NCBI GenBank assembly: GCA_038746285.1
Contig: JBCDKT010000020.1
Span: 1 to 64,000 of the forward strand
DNA length: 64,000 nt
From: Bacteroidota bacterium
Lineage (GTDB): Bacteria > Bacteroidota > Rhodothermia > Rhodothermales > JANQRZ01
Direction: 5' to 3'
Every line of letters starts with the position of its first letter. The stretch's first letter is position 1. Positions 33,711 through 42,351 of this stretch are shown here, in pieces. The notes beneath the pieces were generated by a model. That model did no database searches. It was not told the origin of the DNA and saw only the letters and a program-made list of their open reading frames with translations. A program made the translations under genes and the position numbers.

Positions 33711-34195
33711 CCGCCAGGCAGCTTAGCTTGATGGCTTGAAATGAATCCTTGTGCCCAATGATGCAGATCGCCCTCCGGATATTCCCGGCATCCCATCTCG
33801 TCTAACTCGGCTCCGTAGAGCCTACGCGCTTCTTCTCGCCGCGTCGTCCAAGTCTCTTCCAGTCGCTGCAGCGTGAGTTCAGCAATTGACAGTGCTCGCT
33901 TCAGGTGCTTGGGATGAATCTCCCAGTACGATGACGGAAGGTGCATCACACTGTGCAATAGCTCCCCTGGATAGTGGTAGTCCCAGACGAGCGGGTCGCG
34001 CTCCAGCATCTCCAGCGCGCGCGGCATGAGGTGCTCGGTGCCGACATTCTGCTCAATCATCACGCGCAGGTCTTCAACGCTGAACTGATCTATCGGCTTC
34101 TTGCGTAGCTCGTGGCAAGTGAGAATGAGTTGCGACCATTGGTCGTCAGGCTCATTCCACACTTGCCCTTCCAGTTGTTCTATGGTTTCGCTCAT
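33701..34195 (-). CDS. Contact-dependent growth inhibition immunity-like protein (CdiI-type)
   Basis: The 164-residue soluble protein matches the CDI-system immunity family pattern: LILTCHELRKKPIDQFSVED followed by LRVMIEQNVGTEHLMPRALE, then PLVWDYHYPGELLHSVMHLP with YW a few residues on. Members neutralise contact-delivered toxins of neighbouring cells. No toxin or TpsB transporter gene is nearby, so this is an orphan immunity gene. It is visibly less G+C-rich than its neighbours. I start at MSETIEQLEG (34195); an upstream Met adds six residues. The stop overlaps the convergent S23-like gene. Confidence 0.75.
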   Translation of the reverse strand: MSETIEQLEGQVWNEPDDQWSQLILTCHELRKKPIDQFSVEDLRVMIEQNVGTEHLMPRALEMLERDPLVWDYHYPGELLHSVMHLPSSYWEIHPKHLKRALSIAELTLQRLEETWTTRREEARRLYGAELDEMGCREYPEGDLHHWAQGFISSHQAKLPGGYD

Positions 34196-34222
34196 ACTAT
34201 AGCGGGGCCCCACCTCTCTCTT

Positions 34223-35548
34223 CTATCTCCTCTCTGCCACTCGTCGCCAGAAGCTCGACGAAAACGCCGGGTCTACAAACGCCGCGAACGTTTCCCACTC
34301 GGGGTAGAACCGCCGGAAGTCCTCGCCGCTCATGCAGGCATCTTTGGCCGGGTAAAGCCGTCCGCCCGCCTCGCGGACGAGTGCGTCGAGGTCAGCGAAG
34401 AGCAGGCGGGTTCGGGCCCCCCGGTTCGGAAAGTCGAGCGCGAGCGTGACGCCGGGACGCGGGAATGAGAGCAGGCCGGGCGATGCGAGGTCGCCGAACG
34501 TTTTGAGCACGGCCAGGAACGACGCCTCGCCACTGCGAGCGATGCGGTCCAGAATCTCACGGATCGCGGCGTGGCCGTCGGCGTGGGGGACGACGCACTG
34601 GTACTGGTAGAACCCGCGCCGCCCGTAGAGCCGGTTCCAGTCGCCGAGCGCGTCGAGGGGGTAGAAGAACGGCTCGTAGTGGGTGCGCCTGCGGACGACC
34701 CGCTGAAGCTGCTGACGGTAGTAGAGCGCGTTGAAGGCGCGGACTGTCGCCTTGTTGAGCAGCCCTGCCGGTGCGTCGAGCGGAATCGTGACGCGCGGCT
34801 CGGCTGGGTCGCCCGGCTTCGGCAGCGGGGGACCGTTGGGAGGTCCTGGCGCATGGTCGCCCTCGATGTAGAGGCCGCGCCCGAGGCGCTGGCCTGTCGC
34901 CGTCGTGTCGATCCAGGCGACGGTGTACCGCGACCGAGCGTTGGCCTCGGCGTTGAGGTCGAAGAACGCGTCGAGCGAGCCGAAGCGCTCGCGGCGTAGG
35001 TCGATCCGGTCGCTCTGGATGGGGATGAGTTGAATCTCCGCCCAGCGGATCAGGCCCGTCAGCCCCAGCCCCGCAATCGTGGCACGGAAGAGGCCGGCGT
35101 TGGCGTCCGGCGAGCAGACCGTCTTCGAGCCGTCGGACCGCCACAGTTCGAACCGGCGGACGAAGCGCCCAAAGGTGCCGTCGCGGTGGTGGTTCTTGCC
35201 GTGCACGTCGTTGGCGATCGCGCCGCCGACGGTGACGTACTTCGTCCCCGGCGTCACTGGCAGAAACCACCCCTGCGGGACACTGAACGCGAGCAGTTTG
35301 GCGAGCGTGATCCCGGCCTCGCACCGAACGATGCCCGTCTCGGCGTCGAAGGCGAGGACACGGTCGAGCGCGTCGGTGTCGAGGAGCGTACCGCCGATGT
35401 TGAGGCAGGCGTCGCCGTAGGAGCGGCCCTGCCCGTAAGCAAGGACAGAGCCCTCCACCTCGGGCAGCGCCTCGCCGTCTGGCATCAGGTGGACGACGCG
35501 CTCCGGCGTCGAAGTTGGCGTCCGGCCCCACGAGGCGTAGCTCTTCAT
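34223..35548 (-). CDS. FAD-binding oxidoreductase, DprE1-like
   Basis: The 441-residue protein belongs to the VAO-type FAD oxidases. It has AYGQGRSYGDACLN and GGAIANDVHGKNHHRDGTFG for FAD binding, both matching decaprenylphosphoryl-beta-D-ribose 2'-oxidase (DprE1), and a C-terminal ALO-like domain ending near FRRFYPEWETFAAFVDPAF. DprE1 oxidises the 2'-OH of polyprenyl-phosphoryl ribose on the way to an arabinose donor. It is coupled to a UbiA-family gene by a four-base overlap, the expected partner that makes polyprenyl-phosphoryl ribose. The reductase DprE2 is not in this window. The start at 35548 follows that overlap. Confidence 0.85.
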   Translation of the reverse strand: MKSYASWGRTPTSTPERVVHLMPDGEALPEVEGSVLAYGQGRSYGDACLNIGGTLLDTDALDRVLAFDAETGIVRCEAGITLAKLLAFSVPQGWFLPVTPGTKYVTVGGAIANDVHGKNHHRDGTFGRFVRRFELWRSDGSKTVCSPDANAGLFRATIAGLGLTGLIRWAEIQLIPIQSDRIDLRRERFGSLDAFFDLNAEANARSRYTVAWIDTTATGQRLGRGLYIEGDHAPGPPNGPPLPKPGDPAEPRVTIPLDAPAGLLNKATVRAFNALYYRQQLQRVVRRRTHYEPFFYPLDALGDWNRLYGRRGFYQYQCVVPHADGHAAIREILDRIARSGEASFLAVLKTFGDLASPGLLSFPRPGVTLALDFPNRGARTRLLFADLDALVREAGGRLYPAKDACMSGEDFRRFYPEWETFAAFVDPAFSSSFWRRVAERR

Positions 35549-36465
35549 AGCGAAGCGATCAGCAGGACCACGCCGATGAGGCCGAAGGTCGCGTAGCTCG
35601 CCGGGTCCTTCGCGGCGAAGAGGATCGGGTCGTCGTCGAGGTCGCCGCGCCCGGCCAGGAGCCAGGCCCGCGTGATCCAGTAGAGCAGCAGGACGGCGAC
35701 GCCCCAGAGCAGCCACGGCTTCGCGTAGAGCACGCTCACCTCGGGGCTGCGGATGTGGAACGCGAGGACGAAGACCGAGAGGTAGCCCGCTGCCTGTCCG
35801 GCCGTGCGGAGGATCGGCACGTCGTCGCCCCGGTAGCCTCGGCCGCGCAGCGAGGCCGCCGGATCGAGCTCGGTCCGCCGCAGCTCGGCGAAGCGCTTGA
35901 GGAGCGCGAGCGAGAGGAAGAAGAACATCGAGAACGCCAGGAGCCACTCCGAGACTGGGACGCCGGTCGCTGCCCCGCCGGCGAAGATGCGGAGCGCGTA
36001 CAGCCCTGCCAGCACGAGCACGTCGAGCACCGGCTGCTGCTTGAGGACGAACGAGTAGGCCAGCGTCACGATGAGGTACACCGCGAGCGTCCCCCGGAAC
36101 GCCGCCGGCAGCGCCACCCACGCCAGCCCGAACGCCGCCGCGACGAGTGCCGGCGCGAGCACCATCCCGAACCCGAACGAGAGCGCGCCCGAGGCGAACG
36201 GGCGGTGCTGCTTCGCCGGGTGCGCCCGGTCGGCCTCGCGGTCCACGAGGTCGTTGACCACGTAGGCCGACGACGCGCACAGGCTGAAGGCGACGAACCC
36301 GAGCGCAGCGCTCATCCACAACGCCGGCTCGGCGATGCGGTGCGCCATCAGCATCGGCACGAACAGCAGGAGGTTCTTCACCCACTGGTACGTCCTGAGC
36401 GCCCGGTTGAGGGCACCGAGGCGCGACTGCGCCGGCAGCGTCGAGGTGTGGGTGGCGGACATCAT
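35545..36465 (-). CDS. UbiA-family prenyl/polyprenyl-phosphate phosphoribosyltransferase-like
   Basis: The 306-residue integral membrane protein has about eight to nine helices and the first UbiA metal-binding motif NDLVDREADRAHP with KQHRPFASG. The early RTYQWVKNLLLFVPMLMAHR and the later SEWLLAFSMFFFLSLALLKRFAEL are typical of decaprenyl-phosphate phosphoribosyltransferase-like members, which transfer phosphoribose to a polyprenyl phosphate. The adjacent DprE1-like gene supports that role. Three Met codons (36477, 36465, 36462) are possible starts; I took the middle one. Confidence 0.85.
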   Translation of the reverse strand: MMSATHTSTLPAQSRLGALNRALRTYQWVKNLLLFVPMLMAHRIAEPALWMSAALGFVAFSLCASSAYVVNDLVDREADRAHPAKQHRPFASGALSFGFGMVLAPALVAAAFGLAWVALPAAFRGTLAVYLIVTLAYSFVLKQQPVLDVLVLAGLYALRIFAGGAATGVPVSEWLLAFSMFFFLSLALLKRFAELRRTELDPAASLRGRGYRGDDVPILRTAGQAAGYLSVFVLAFHIRSPEVSVLYAKPWLLWGVAVLLLYWITRAWLLAGRGDLDDDPILFAAKDPASYATFGLIGVVLLIASL

Positions 36466-36532
36466 CGGGAAAAACATGTGCGGGGACGCTACGGTGTGTA
36501 GCGCCCCCGCAATCTAACAGTTGTGACAGCCC

Positions 36533-37813
36533 TTAGTTGGTGCGGGTCGCCAGTTCCTTCGCCACCTGGGGCTTCGCATGCCCGTTGGCCTGGCCGTTGC
36601 TGGCCGGCAGGTCGTTGCCGCGCGGCATGAAGGCCTGGAGGCCAGTGACCTCGCGCCCGAGGATGAGGCCGTGGATGTCGTAGGTGCCCTCGTAGGTGTT
36701 GACCGATTCGAGGTTGACCATGTGGTGGATCACGCGGTACTCGCCCGTGATGCCGTTGCCGCCCATCATGTCGCGTGCCACGCGGGCGATGTCGAGTGCC
36801 TTGCCGACGTTGTTGCGCTTGCCGAGCGAGATCATCGGCGGGGCGGCCCGGTTCTCGTCCTTGAGCTGGCCGAGGCGCCACGCGAGAAGCTGCATCTGCG
36901 TGATGTCGGTGAGCATGTTGGCGAGCTTCGTCTGGACGAGCTGGTTCGCCGCGAGGGGATAGCCGAACTGCGTCCGCTCGGCGACGTAGCGCCGCGCCCG
37001 CTGGTAGCAGTCCTCGGCCGCGCCGACCGCGCCCCAAGCGATGCCGTAGCGCGCGTTGTTGAGGCACGAGAACGGCCCCTTCAGGCCCCGGATCTCGGGG
37101 AAGACGTTGGCGTCGGGGACGAAGCAGTCGTCGAAGACCATCTCGCCGGTGTAGCTGGCGCGGAGGCTCATCTTGTTGTGCGTCGTCGGCGTCGAGAAGC
37201 CCTCCATCCCGCGCTCAACGAGGAAGCCGCGGATCACGCCGTCCTCGCCGTCGCCCTTCGACTTGGCCCAGACCACGCCTACGTCAGCGACGGGCGAGTT
37301 CGTGATCCACATCTTCGCGCCGTTGAGGACGAAGCCGCCGTCCACCTTCGTGGCGGTCGTCTCCATCGAGCCGGGGTCGGAGCCGTGGTTCGGCTCGGTC
37401 AGCCCGAAGCAGCCGATCATCTCGGCCGTGGCGAGCTTCGGCAGGAAGCGCAGGCGCTGCTCCTCGGTCCCGAAGTCGTGGATCGGGTACATCACGAGCG
37501 ACGACTGCACCGACGCGAACGAGCGGTAGCCGGAGTCGACGCGCTCGAGCTCGCGGGTGATGAGGCCGTAGGCGGTGTAGCTCGCGCCGAGGCCGCCGTA
37601 CTCCTCGGGGATCGTCGCGCCGAGGAGGCCCATCTCGGCCATCTCGCCGGGGATCTCGTCGTGGAAGACGCCCTCCTGGTTGCCTTCGAGCGCGCGCGGC
37701 TCGAGGTTCTGCTGCGCGAAGTCGCGCGCGGACTGCATGATGAGGCGGTCCTCCTCGCCGAGCATCTGCTCAAAGAGGAGGGCGTCGTCGGTGTTGAACG
37801 GCTGCTTCGGCAT
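36533..37813 (-). CDS. gcdH: Acyl-CoA dehydrogenase, glutaryl-CoA dehydrogenase-like
   Basis: The 426-residue flavoenzyme has the acyl-CoA dehydrogenase order: helical N-domain ([20 protein letters not shown]), beta domain with [18 protein letters not shown] and [16 protein letters not shown], and C-domain with [17 protein letters not shown] and the catalytic Glu in [18 protein letters not shown]. The NTYEGT-DIH context and [16 protein letters not shown] match glutaryl-CoA dehydrogenases, which oxidise and decarboxylate glutaryl-CoA in lysine and tryptophan breakdown. It is downstream of etfB and etfA, its electron acceptor. The C-terminal [17 protein letters not shown] tail is extra. Confidence 0.85.
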   Translation of the reverse strand: MPKQPFNTDDALLFEQMLGEEDRLIMQSARDFAQQNLEPRALEGNQEGVFHDEIPGEMAEMGLLGATIPEEYGGLGASYTAYGLITRELERVDSGYRSFASVQSSLVMYPIHDFGTEEQRLRFLPKLATAEMIGCFGLTEPNHGSDPGSMETTATKVDGGFVLNGAKMWITNSPVADVGVVWAKSKGDGEDGVIRGFLVERGMEGFSTPTTHNKMSLRASYTGEMVFDDCFVPDANVFPEIRGLKGPFSCLNNARYGIAWGAVGAAEDCYQRARRYVAERTQFGYPLAANQLVQTKLANMLTDITQMQLLAWRLGQLKDENRAAPPMISLGKRNNVGKALDIARVARDMMGGNGITGEYRVIHHMVNLESVNTYEGTYDIHGLILGREVTGLQAFMPRGNDLPASNGQANGHAKPQVAKELATRTN

Positions 37814-37840
37814 AGAAAGTCGTTGGTCTGGTGCAGATCG

Positions 37841-37848
37841 TGAAGATA
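37841..37848 (-). promoter_or_regulatory. Candidate -7 box (TATCTTCA) of gcdH
   Basis: TATCTTCA on the minus strand, 28 nt upstream of the gcdH start, suggests the gene has its own promoter in addition to any read-through from etfA. Confidence 0.4.
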
Positions 37849-37870
37849 CGTCCGTGCTTAGGGGGATCCC

Positions 37871-38872
37871 CTACCCGGCAGAGGCCATTTCGTTCGCGCT
37901 CTGCGTCTTTTTGATCTCGGCGATGAGGGCGGGCAGCACCTCGTAGAGATCGCCGACGAGGCCGTAGGTCGCCACGTCGAAGATCGGCGCGTCGGGGTCT
38001 TTGTTAACCGCGACGATGACGCGGCTGCCCGACATTCCGGCCAGGTGCTGCAGCGCGCCCGACATGCCGATGGCGAAGTAGATGTCCGGCGAGACGACCT
38101 TCCCCGTCTGCCCGACGAGCGCCTCCTCGGGAAACATCCCCGTCTCGATGTTGCCCCGGCTCGCCCCGATGGCGGCTCCGGTGACGGCGGCGAGTTCCTC
38201 GACAAGCTGCTTGCCCGCCTCGTCCTTCACCCCGCGCCCGGCGCTGACCACGATGCGCGCGTCCGAGAGGTCGACCCCGTCCGACACGCTCGCGATGACC
38301 TCGCGGAGCGTCTGCCGAACCTTGCCCGCCTCGAACGGCACGGCCTCGACCGCACCCTCGACCGGTGCCTCCTCGGCAGCGTAGGACCCGTTGCGGACAG
38401 AGACGAGGACGGGCGCACCCTCTGGGGCTTCAGCACGGGTGCGGGCGAGGAGCTTGGCTGTCATCACCGGCCGGAGGGTGTCGAGACCCGCATCCGCAAG
38501 GTCGAACGCGGCCACGTCGGAGACGGCGACCCCGCCGGTCCGCACGGCGAGCGCGCCGAGGATGTCCTTCACGCGCTCCGTCGAGGGGAACGCCACGAGC
38601 ACCGGCTGCGCCCGCTCGATCACGGCGGCGAGTGCGTCGACCAGGTGGGGGTTGAGCGCCTGCTCGAAGGCATCGTCGGACACGGCGTAGACCGTCGCGG
38701 CCCCGTAGCGCTGCACGACCTCGGCTCCGGACTCCGCGTCCGGCGCGGCGATGACGGCGGCGAGCGCGTGCCCGTGCGCCCGGGCGAGTTCGCGGCAGCG
38801 CGTGAGCACGCCGAGCGAGGCGCGCGTGGGCTCCCCGTCCGCGAGGGTGATGTAGCTGAGGATCGTTGGCAT
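37871..38872 (-). CDS. etfA: Electron transfer flavoprotein alpha subunit
   Basis: The 333-residue protein carries the C-terminal FAD-binding domain: RIVVSAGRGVKDEAGKQLVEELA, IGASRGNIETGMFPEEALVGQTGK, YFAIGMSGALQHLAGM and VAVNKDPDAPIFDVATYGLVGD. With EtfB it forms the heterodimer that takes electrons from acyl-CoA dehydrogenases to the ETF-quinone oxidoreductase. The start ATG 38872 fits the family N-terminus (MPTILSYITL). It lies between gcdH and etfB on the same strand; a class A element separates it from etfB. Confidence 0.93.
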   Translation of the reverse strand: MPTILSYITLADGEPTRASLGVLTRCRELARAHGHALAAVIAAPDAESGAEVVQRYGAATVYAVSDDAFEQALNPHLVDALAAVIERAQPVLVAFPSTERVKDILGALAVRTGGVAVSDVAAFDLADAGLDTLRPVMTAKLLARTRAEAPEGAPVLVSVRNGSYAAEEAPVEGAVEAVPFEAGKVRQTLREVIASVSDGVDLSDARIVVSAGRGVKDEAGKQLVEELAAVTGAAIGASRGNIETGMFPEEALVGQTGKVVSPDIYFAIGMSGALQHLAGMSGSRVIVAVNKDPDAPIFDVATYGLVGDLYEVLPALIAEIKKTQSANEMASAG

Positions 38873-38892
38873 GGAGTGGGAAGGGTTGGTTC

Positions 38893-39043
38893 GGCGTGGA
38901 GGGTAGGGAGGGTGTGAGCGCTGAGAGAAGCCGGTCAAGGTAGCGAGATCACCACACTTTGCGCCAATGTCCGTTCACCTTCTCATCCGCTCCTTCTTTC
39001 TTCAACCGTCAACCCCCCCTTACTCTCCGTTCTCTCCACGCCG
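38893..39043. repeat. Class A inverted-repeat element between etfB and etfA
   Basis: Begins GGCGTGGAGGG (38893-38903) and ends with TCTCCACGCCG (39033-39043); the interior is diverged from other copies. On the minus strand it contains TACCTTGA (38935-38942), about 63 nt upstream of etfA, which resembles the promoter box used in this genome. Confidence 0.65.
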
Positions 39044-39057
39044 AGCCAACCCCGTTC

Positions 39058-39807
39058 TCAGAGAACGCTCGCTTCCTGAAGGTGACGGACGAGCGTGGCA
39101 GCCTGCGTGGGCGGCGTGCCCTCGACGATCTCGCCCGGCTCGCGCGTCGGGAGGGGCTCGTAGCTGACGGTTCGGACCGAGGCAGTGGGCACGTCCTCCA
39201 CCGCGACGGTCTCGATGGGCTTCTTCTTCGCCGCCATCACGCCCCGGAGGTTGGGGATGCGCGGGTCGTTCATGTTGTTCGAGATCGTCACGACGCAGGG
39301 CGTCGGGAAGGCGATGACCTCCTGCGCCGTGTCGCCCTGCCGGGTCACGACGAACGTGTCGCTATCGGCAGCGAGGACGACGGCGTTCGTGACGTAGGCC
39401 AGCCCGAGACGCTCGGCGAGCATCGAGCCGGTGAGGCCGGCGTCGGTGTCCTGCGCCTGCTTGCCGGCGGCGATCACGTCGTACGCCTTGTCGCGGAGGT
39501 AGTCGGCCAGAATCTGCGACACGGCAGCCGAGTCGAGGTCGGCGTCTTCGGGCACGACGAGGTGGAGGCCCCGGTCGGCACCCATCGCGAGGGCTTTGCG
39601 GACGGTCTCCGCCGCCCGCTCCGGCCCGACGAGGAGCACGTCAATCGTGCCGCCGTATTCCTCAACGAACGTGAGCGCGCCCTCGACGGCACTCGCGTCG
39701 TAGGCGTTGAGCACGACGCGGCCGGCGTCTACGACGAGGTCGCCGCCCTGGACGTGCATGGGAGCCGACACGTCGGGGACCTGCTTGATGCAGACGCAGA
39801 AGTTCAT
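39058..39807 (-). CDS. etfB: Electron transfer flavoprotein beta subunit
   Basis: The 249-residue protein starts MNFCVCIKQVPDVS and continues with LNAYDASAVEGALTFVEEYG, VLLVGPERAAETVRKALAMGAD, KQAQDTDAGLTGSMLAERLG and NNMNDPRIPNLRGVMAAKKK, all typical of EtfB, which binds AMP and the docking surface for dehydrogenases. It is the first gene of the etfB-etfA-gcdH group, and a TACCTTCG box lies about 32 nt upstream. Confidence 0.94.
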   Translation of the reverse strand: MNFCVCIKQVPDVSAPMHVQGGDLVVDAGRVVLNAYDASAVEGALTFVEEYGGTIDVLLVGPERAAETVRKALAMGADRGLHLVVPEDADLDSAAVSQILADYLRDKAYDVIAAGKQAQDTDAGLTGSMLAERLGLAYVTNAVVLAADSDTFVVTRQGDTAQEVIAFPTPCVVTISNNMNDPRIPNLRGVMAAKKKPIETVAVEDVPTASVRTVSYEPLPTREPGEIVEGTPPTQAATLVRHLQEASVL

Positions 39808-39838
39808 CGGTCAGAGGGAAGCGGTCGGGGTAGTCGAG

Positions 39839-39846
39839 CGAAGGTA
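39839..39846 (-). promoter_or_regulatory. Candidate -7 box (TACCTTCG) of etfB
   Basis: TACCTTCG on the minus strand, 32 nt upstream of the etfB start; part of the recurrent TAnCTT pattern. Confidence 0.42.
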
Positions 39847-39922
39847 CCGCCCCTCCGGAGGGTCGTCTGTCGAAATCTAGGTCAACTGCTACGTGCTGCG
39901 ACAAGCTCACGTTGACAGGTAG

Positions 39923-40011
39923 GTCATCCTGAACGTGGTTCAGACCGCGCAGCAGCGGCGCAGCCCATCTCCAAGCCTTGCCTTAGATCCCGGATCGGGG
40001 TCCGGGATGAC
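39923..40011. repeat. Intergenic repeat with GTCATCC/GGATGAC ends
   Basis: The 89-bp segment starts GTCATCCTGAACGTGGTTCAG and ends in a strong dyad, CCCGGATCGGGGTCCGGGATGAC in two overlapping blocks. Its right end resembles the palindrome inside the methyltransferase gene at 10.36 kb. It lies in the 567-bp non-coding stretch between etfB and the small protein at 40.4 kb; apart from this repeat, the etfB promoter and the hairpins at 40153-40201, I see nothing recognisable there. Confidence 0.6.
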
Positions 40012-40152
40012 AAAGAAGAAAGCCTGTCCGTCTCAACGTGCCAGAGGACCAAGAGACTGTTTGGATTCAGAGCGCGTAGGCGAGAGCGAGCGCGGCGCGG
40101 AGCCTGCAGGGCGTCCGAATGCGCAGCATCGAGGAGCGCAGCGACTCCACCA

Positions 40153-40201
40153 GCCGATGCACCGCATCGGCGATGCGGCACAACGCCGAAGGCGTCGTGC
40201 C
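40153..40201. other. Two adjacent perfect hairpins in a long intergenic region
   Basis: GCCGATGC-ACC-GCATCGGC (40153-40171) is followed by a second stem made of GGCAC and ACGCC pairing with GGCGT and GTGCC around a GAA loop (40177-40201), with one A-C bulge pair. This could be a small structured RNA or a repeat end. The minus strand of this region is open but the translation resembles nothing I know. Confidence 0.45.
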
Positions 40202-40374
40202 ACGCCGTTGGCAGCCGGTCACGTTCGGTTCGAATACAGGCTCTGAGACACATGTTCGCACAACGAGGCGTGCACCGGCATGGTTAGTTGGTAGTTGACG
40301 AAGTGTGACCGTATTATAGTTCAGCATCGTGCAGGCAGATGGGTTGTTATTCTGCACATCCTAATCACTACTAA

Positions 40375-40767
40375 GTGGGGCTCTTTGTGGGATATTCCGT
40401 TGCAATACAGAAGGGAGAAAGGCTCGCCGTGGTCGAGCTCCGGGACGAAGTGCGCGGCAGGGACATTGTGGAGGCGGCCCAGGGGCTCCTCCAAGACGCG
40501 CGGTGGGACCGGCAGTTCGACGTGATCTGGGACGGGCGGCTGATCAGGTCGCTCATTCTCGAGCCCGAAGACTTGATGGCGATGGTGAACGCTAAAGCGG
40601 CGGCCAGCAGCGGAGTCGAGGTGACGATCGCCGTGCGCCCGCTCGACCGTGAGATGGCGAAGCTGTGCGCGCTGCTGCTGCGCGGGCGCGGGCGCGTAGC
40701 CCGGGTGGTCAGCACGCTCGAAGAGGCGCTTGCCGCACGGCGCGCTGGAGTGCTGGTGGACTCGTAG
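40375..40767 (+). CDS. Hypothetical small protein (STAS/SpoIIAA-like appearance)
   Basis: The ~130-residue product is not firmly recognised. It begins SVAIQKGERLAVVELRDEVRGRDIVEAAQ, has FDVIWDGRLIRSLILEPEDL and IAVRPLDREMAKLCALLLR, and ends VVSTLEEALAARRAGVL. The strand-helix alternation and the 'eggshell' length resemble SpoIIAA/STAS-like proteins that occur singly in this group of bacteria. No ATG is available; GTG 40375 is used and GTG 40390 is possible. It converges with the outer membrane protein gene 11 bases downstream. Confidence 0.55.
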   Translation: MGLFVGYSVAIQKGERLAVVELRDEVRGRDIVEAAQGLLQDARWDRQFDVIWDGRLIRSLILEPEDLMAMVNAKAAASSGVEVTIAVRPLDREMAKLCALLLRGRGRVARVVSTLEEALAARRAGVLVDS

Positions 40768-40778
40768 ACCGCCGCAGG

Positions 40779-41297
40779 CTACAGTCCCACCCGCAGACCG
40801 CCTACGAACGTCCCCGCGCTCCCGCTGGACAGGGTAGCGCGCCCCTGAACGAACAGGCTGACCGGCCCGAGGCCGCCGAACGCGACCCCGGCCAGCAGGT
40901 TGGCCCCGACGTTGTTCTCCGCGCTGTCGAGGTCGCCCTCGACGGCGTCGTCGTCCGAGGTGTCGAAGCTGATCAGGCGCACGCTGAGCCCGGCTCCGGC
41001 GTAGGGCTGGATGCCCGGTGTCCCGAGGCGGGCGATGAGGTCGAGGTTGACCTGGCCCATCGTCCGCGTGAAGACGCGGTCGGCGACGGTGATGTCGGTC
41101 GCGAGGAGGTACTCACCCGAGGGCCGCACCGCGAGCGCGACGGGGGCCGCGACGGGCAGGTCTACCTCAGCACCGACGCCGACGACGAGCCCCTCGGCAT
41201 CGGTGTCGTAGCCGGCATAGCCGAGGACGCCGATCTGAGCATGGGCCGCCGGCAGGGCGAAGGTCAGGAGGAAAGCGAGAGCGAGCGTGCAGCGCAT
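40779..41297 (-). CDS. Outer membrane beta-barrel-like protein
   Basis: The 172-residue protein has a signal peptide (MRCTLALAFLLTFALPAAHA) and a body of alternating hydrophobic strands, for example GVLGYAGYDTDAEGLVVGVG, PSGEYLLATDITVADR and GANLLAGVAFGGLGPVSLFV, ending in VGGLRVGL, whose terminal aliphatic residue is common in outer membrane barrels. An eight-strand OmpA/OmpW-like barrel is plausible. Function is unknown. The start at 41297 is set by the signal peptide. Confidence 0.7.
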   Translation of the reverse strand: MRCTLALAFLLTFALPAAHAQIGVLGYAGYDTDAEGLVVGVGAEVDLPVAAPVALAVRPSGEYLLATDITVADRVFTRTMGQVNLDLIARLGTPGIQPYAGAGLSVRLISFDTSDDDAVEGDLDSAENNVGANLLAGVAFGGLGPVSLFVQGRATLSSGSAGTFVGGLRVGL

Positions 41298-41434
41298 GAC
41301 GAAGCCGGTTGAGCGAAAGAGGCAAGGACGAGGGCGGGCCCTCACAGGAGGACGCAGCAAACGTGCCTCTTACCGATCACCGGACGACACACAAAACCCA
41401 AGCTGGCCGACCTTGAGCGTACAGTCCGACCCTG

Positions 41435-41920
41435 CTACGAACCGGTCGGCGCGCCGGCGGTGCGCTGCTCGGGGGACTCGCCCTCGGCGAAGAAGGCGAG
41501 TGCCGCCGAGTTCATGCAGTAGCGGTTGCCGGTCGGCGGCGGGCCGTCGGGGAAGACGTGCCCGAGGTGGCCGTCGCAGCGGGCGCACCGCGTCTCGGTG
41601 CGGATCATGAAGTGCGAGACGTCGCGGAGTTCGCGGATGTGCTCGGAGGCGACGGGCTGGAAGAAGCTCGGCCAGCCAGTGCCGGACTCGAACTTGGCTC
41701 CGCTCCCGAACAGCGGGAGGCCGCAGAGACGGCAGACGTAGGTGCCGGCCTTCTTGTTGTCCAGGAGGAGGCCGCAGCCGGGGCGTTCGGTGCCGTGGTC
41801 GAGGAGGATGCGGCGCTCCTCGGCGTCGAGGCCTGCCGCGTCGGCCGCGCGGTCGCGCGCGTCGCCGCGCAGCGGGGTGAGGTCGTAGCCGAGAGTGGAG
41901 GTGTTGGCAGTGTCAGGCAT
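41435..41920 (-). CDS. msrB: Peptide-methionine (R)-S-oxide reductase
   Basis: The 161-residue protein is MsrB, which reduces the R-epimer of methionine sulfoxide in proteins. Motifs: zinc ligands in CRLCGLPLF and [24 protein letters not shown] in the substrate site and the catalytic Cys in [10 protein letters not shown]. An N-terminal stretch of about 30 residues ([20 protein letters not shown]) precedes the domain. It has no signal peptide and should be cytoplasmic. Confidence 0.95.
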   Translation of the reverse strand: MPDTANTSTLGYDLTPLRGDARDRAADAAGLDAEERRILLDHGTERPGCGLLLDNKKAGTYVCRLCGLPLFGSGAKFESGTGWPSFFQPVASEHIRELRDVSHFMIRTETRCARCDGHLGHVFPDGPPPTGNRYCMNSAALAFFAEGESPEQRTAGAPTGS

Positions 41921-41942
41921 AGGGTGAACAAAGCGGCAGGAA

Positions 41943-42182
41943 TTAGGCAGGAGTTTCGGGAGCGAGGCCGGCGTCGGCCAGCGCGGTCTGCGCGGCCTTT
42001 GCGTCCTGCTCCAGCACGATCAGCTTGGCACCCTCGGTGAGTTGGAGCGGCACATGCACGTCATCGGCTGCGACAAAAGCCTCGATCCCTGCATCACGGA
42101 GTGCGTCGCGGGCCATCTCGGCGTAGTGGCGGGCAGGGTAGACGGCGACAACCGTTGTGTGGTCGGAATCTCGGACAGGCAT
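41943..42182 (-). CDS. DUF2007 domain protein
   Basis: The 79-residue protein has the DUF2007 (putative signal-transducing/PII-like small domain) pattern: [41 protein letters not shown] and [20 protein letters not shown]. It may sense or relay a signal, but no partner is indicated. I start at ATG 42182; the frame is open further upstream without conserved sequence. It lies 22 bases from msrB on the same strand. Confidence 0.75.
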   Translation of the reverse strand: MPVRDSDHTTVVAVYPARHYAEMARDALRDAGIEAFVAADDVHVPLQLTEGAKLIVLEQDAKAAQTALADAGLAPETPA

Positions 42183-42351
42183 GGTGATCGGCGCGCTGAT
42201 TGAAGGAGGATATGCTCTCCTGGAGGGTGTGCTCTGCCAGGGAAAACGGTAGACGCCTCGAGATGTTGCTGGACGGCGGCTGAGCCTGTCCTCGTTCTGG
42301 CGCTCGCCGTATTTTAGACGGCCGCTCACCTCTCACCCGCGCCTTTCTCCG

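Noticed and set aside
40067-40357. Minus-strand open frame in the 567-bp gap, possibly a decayed transposase
   Set aside because: The translation matches no transposase motif and overlaps hairpins; I treat the region as non-coding.
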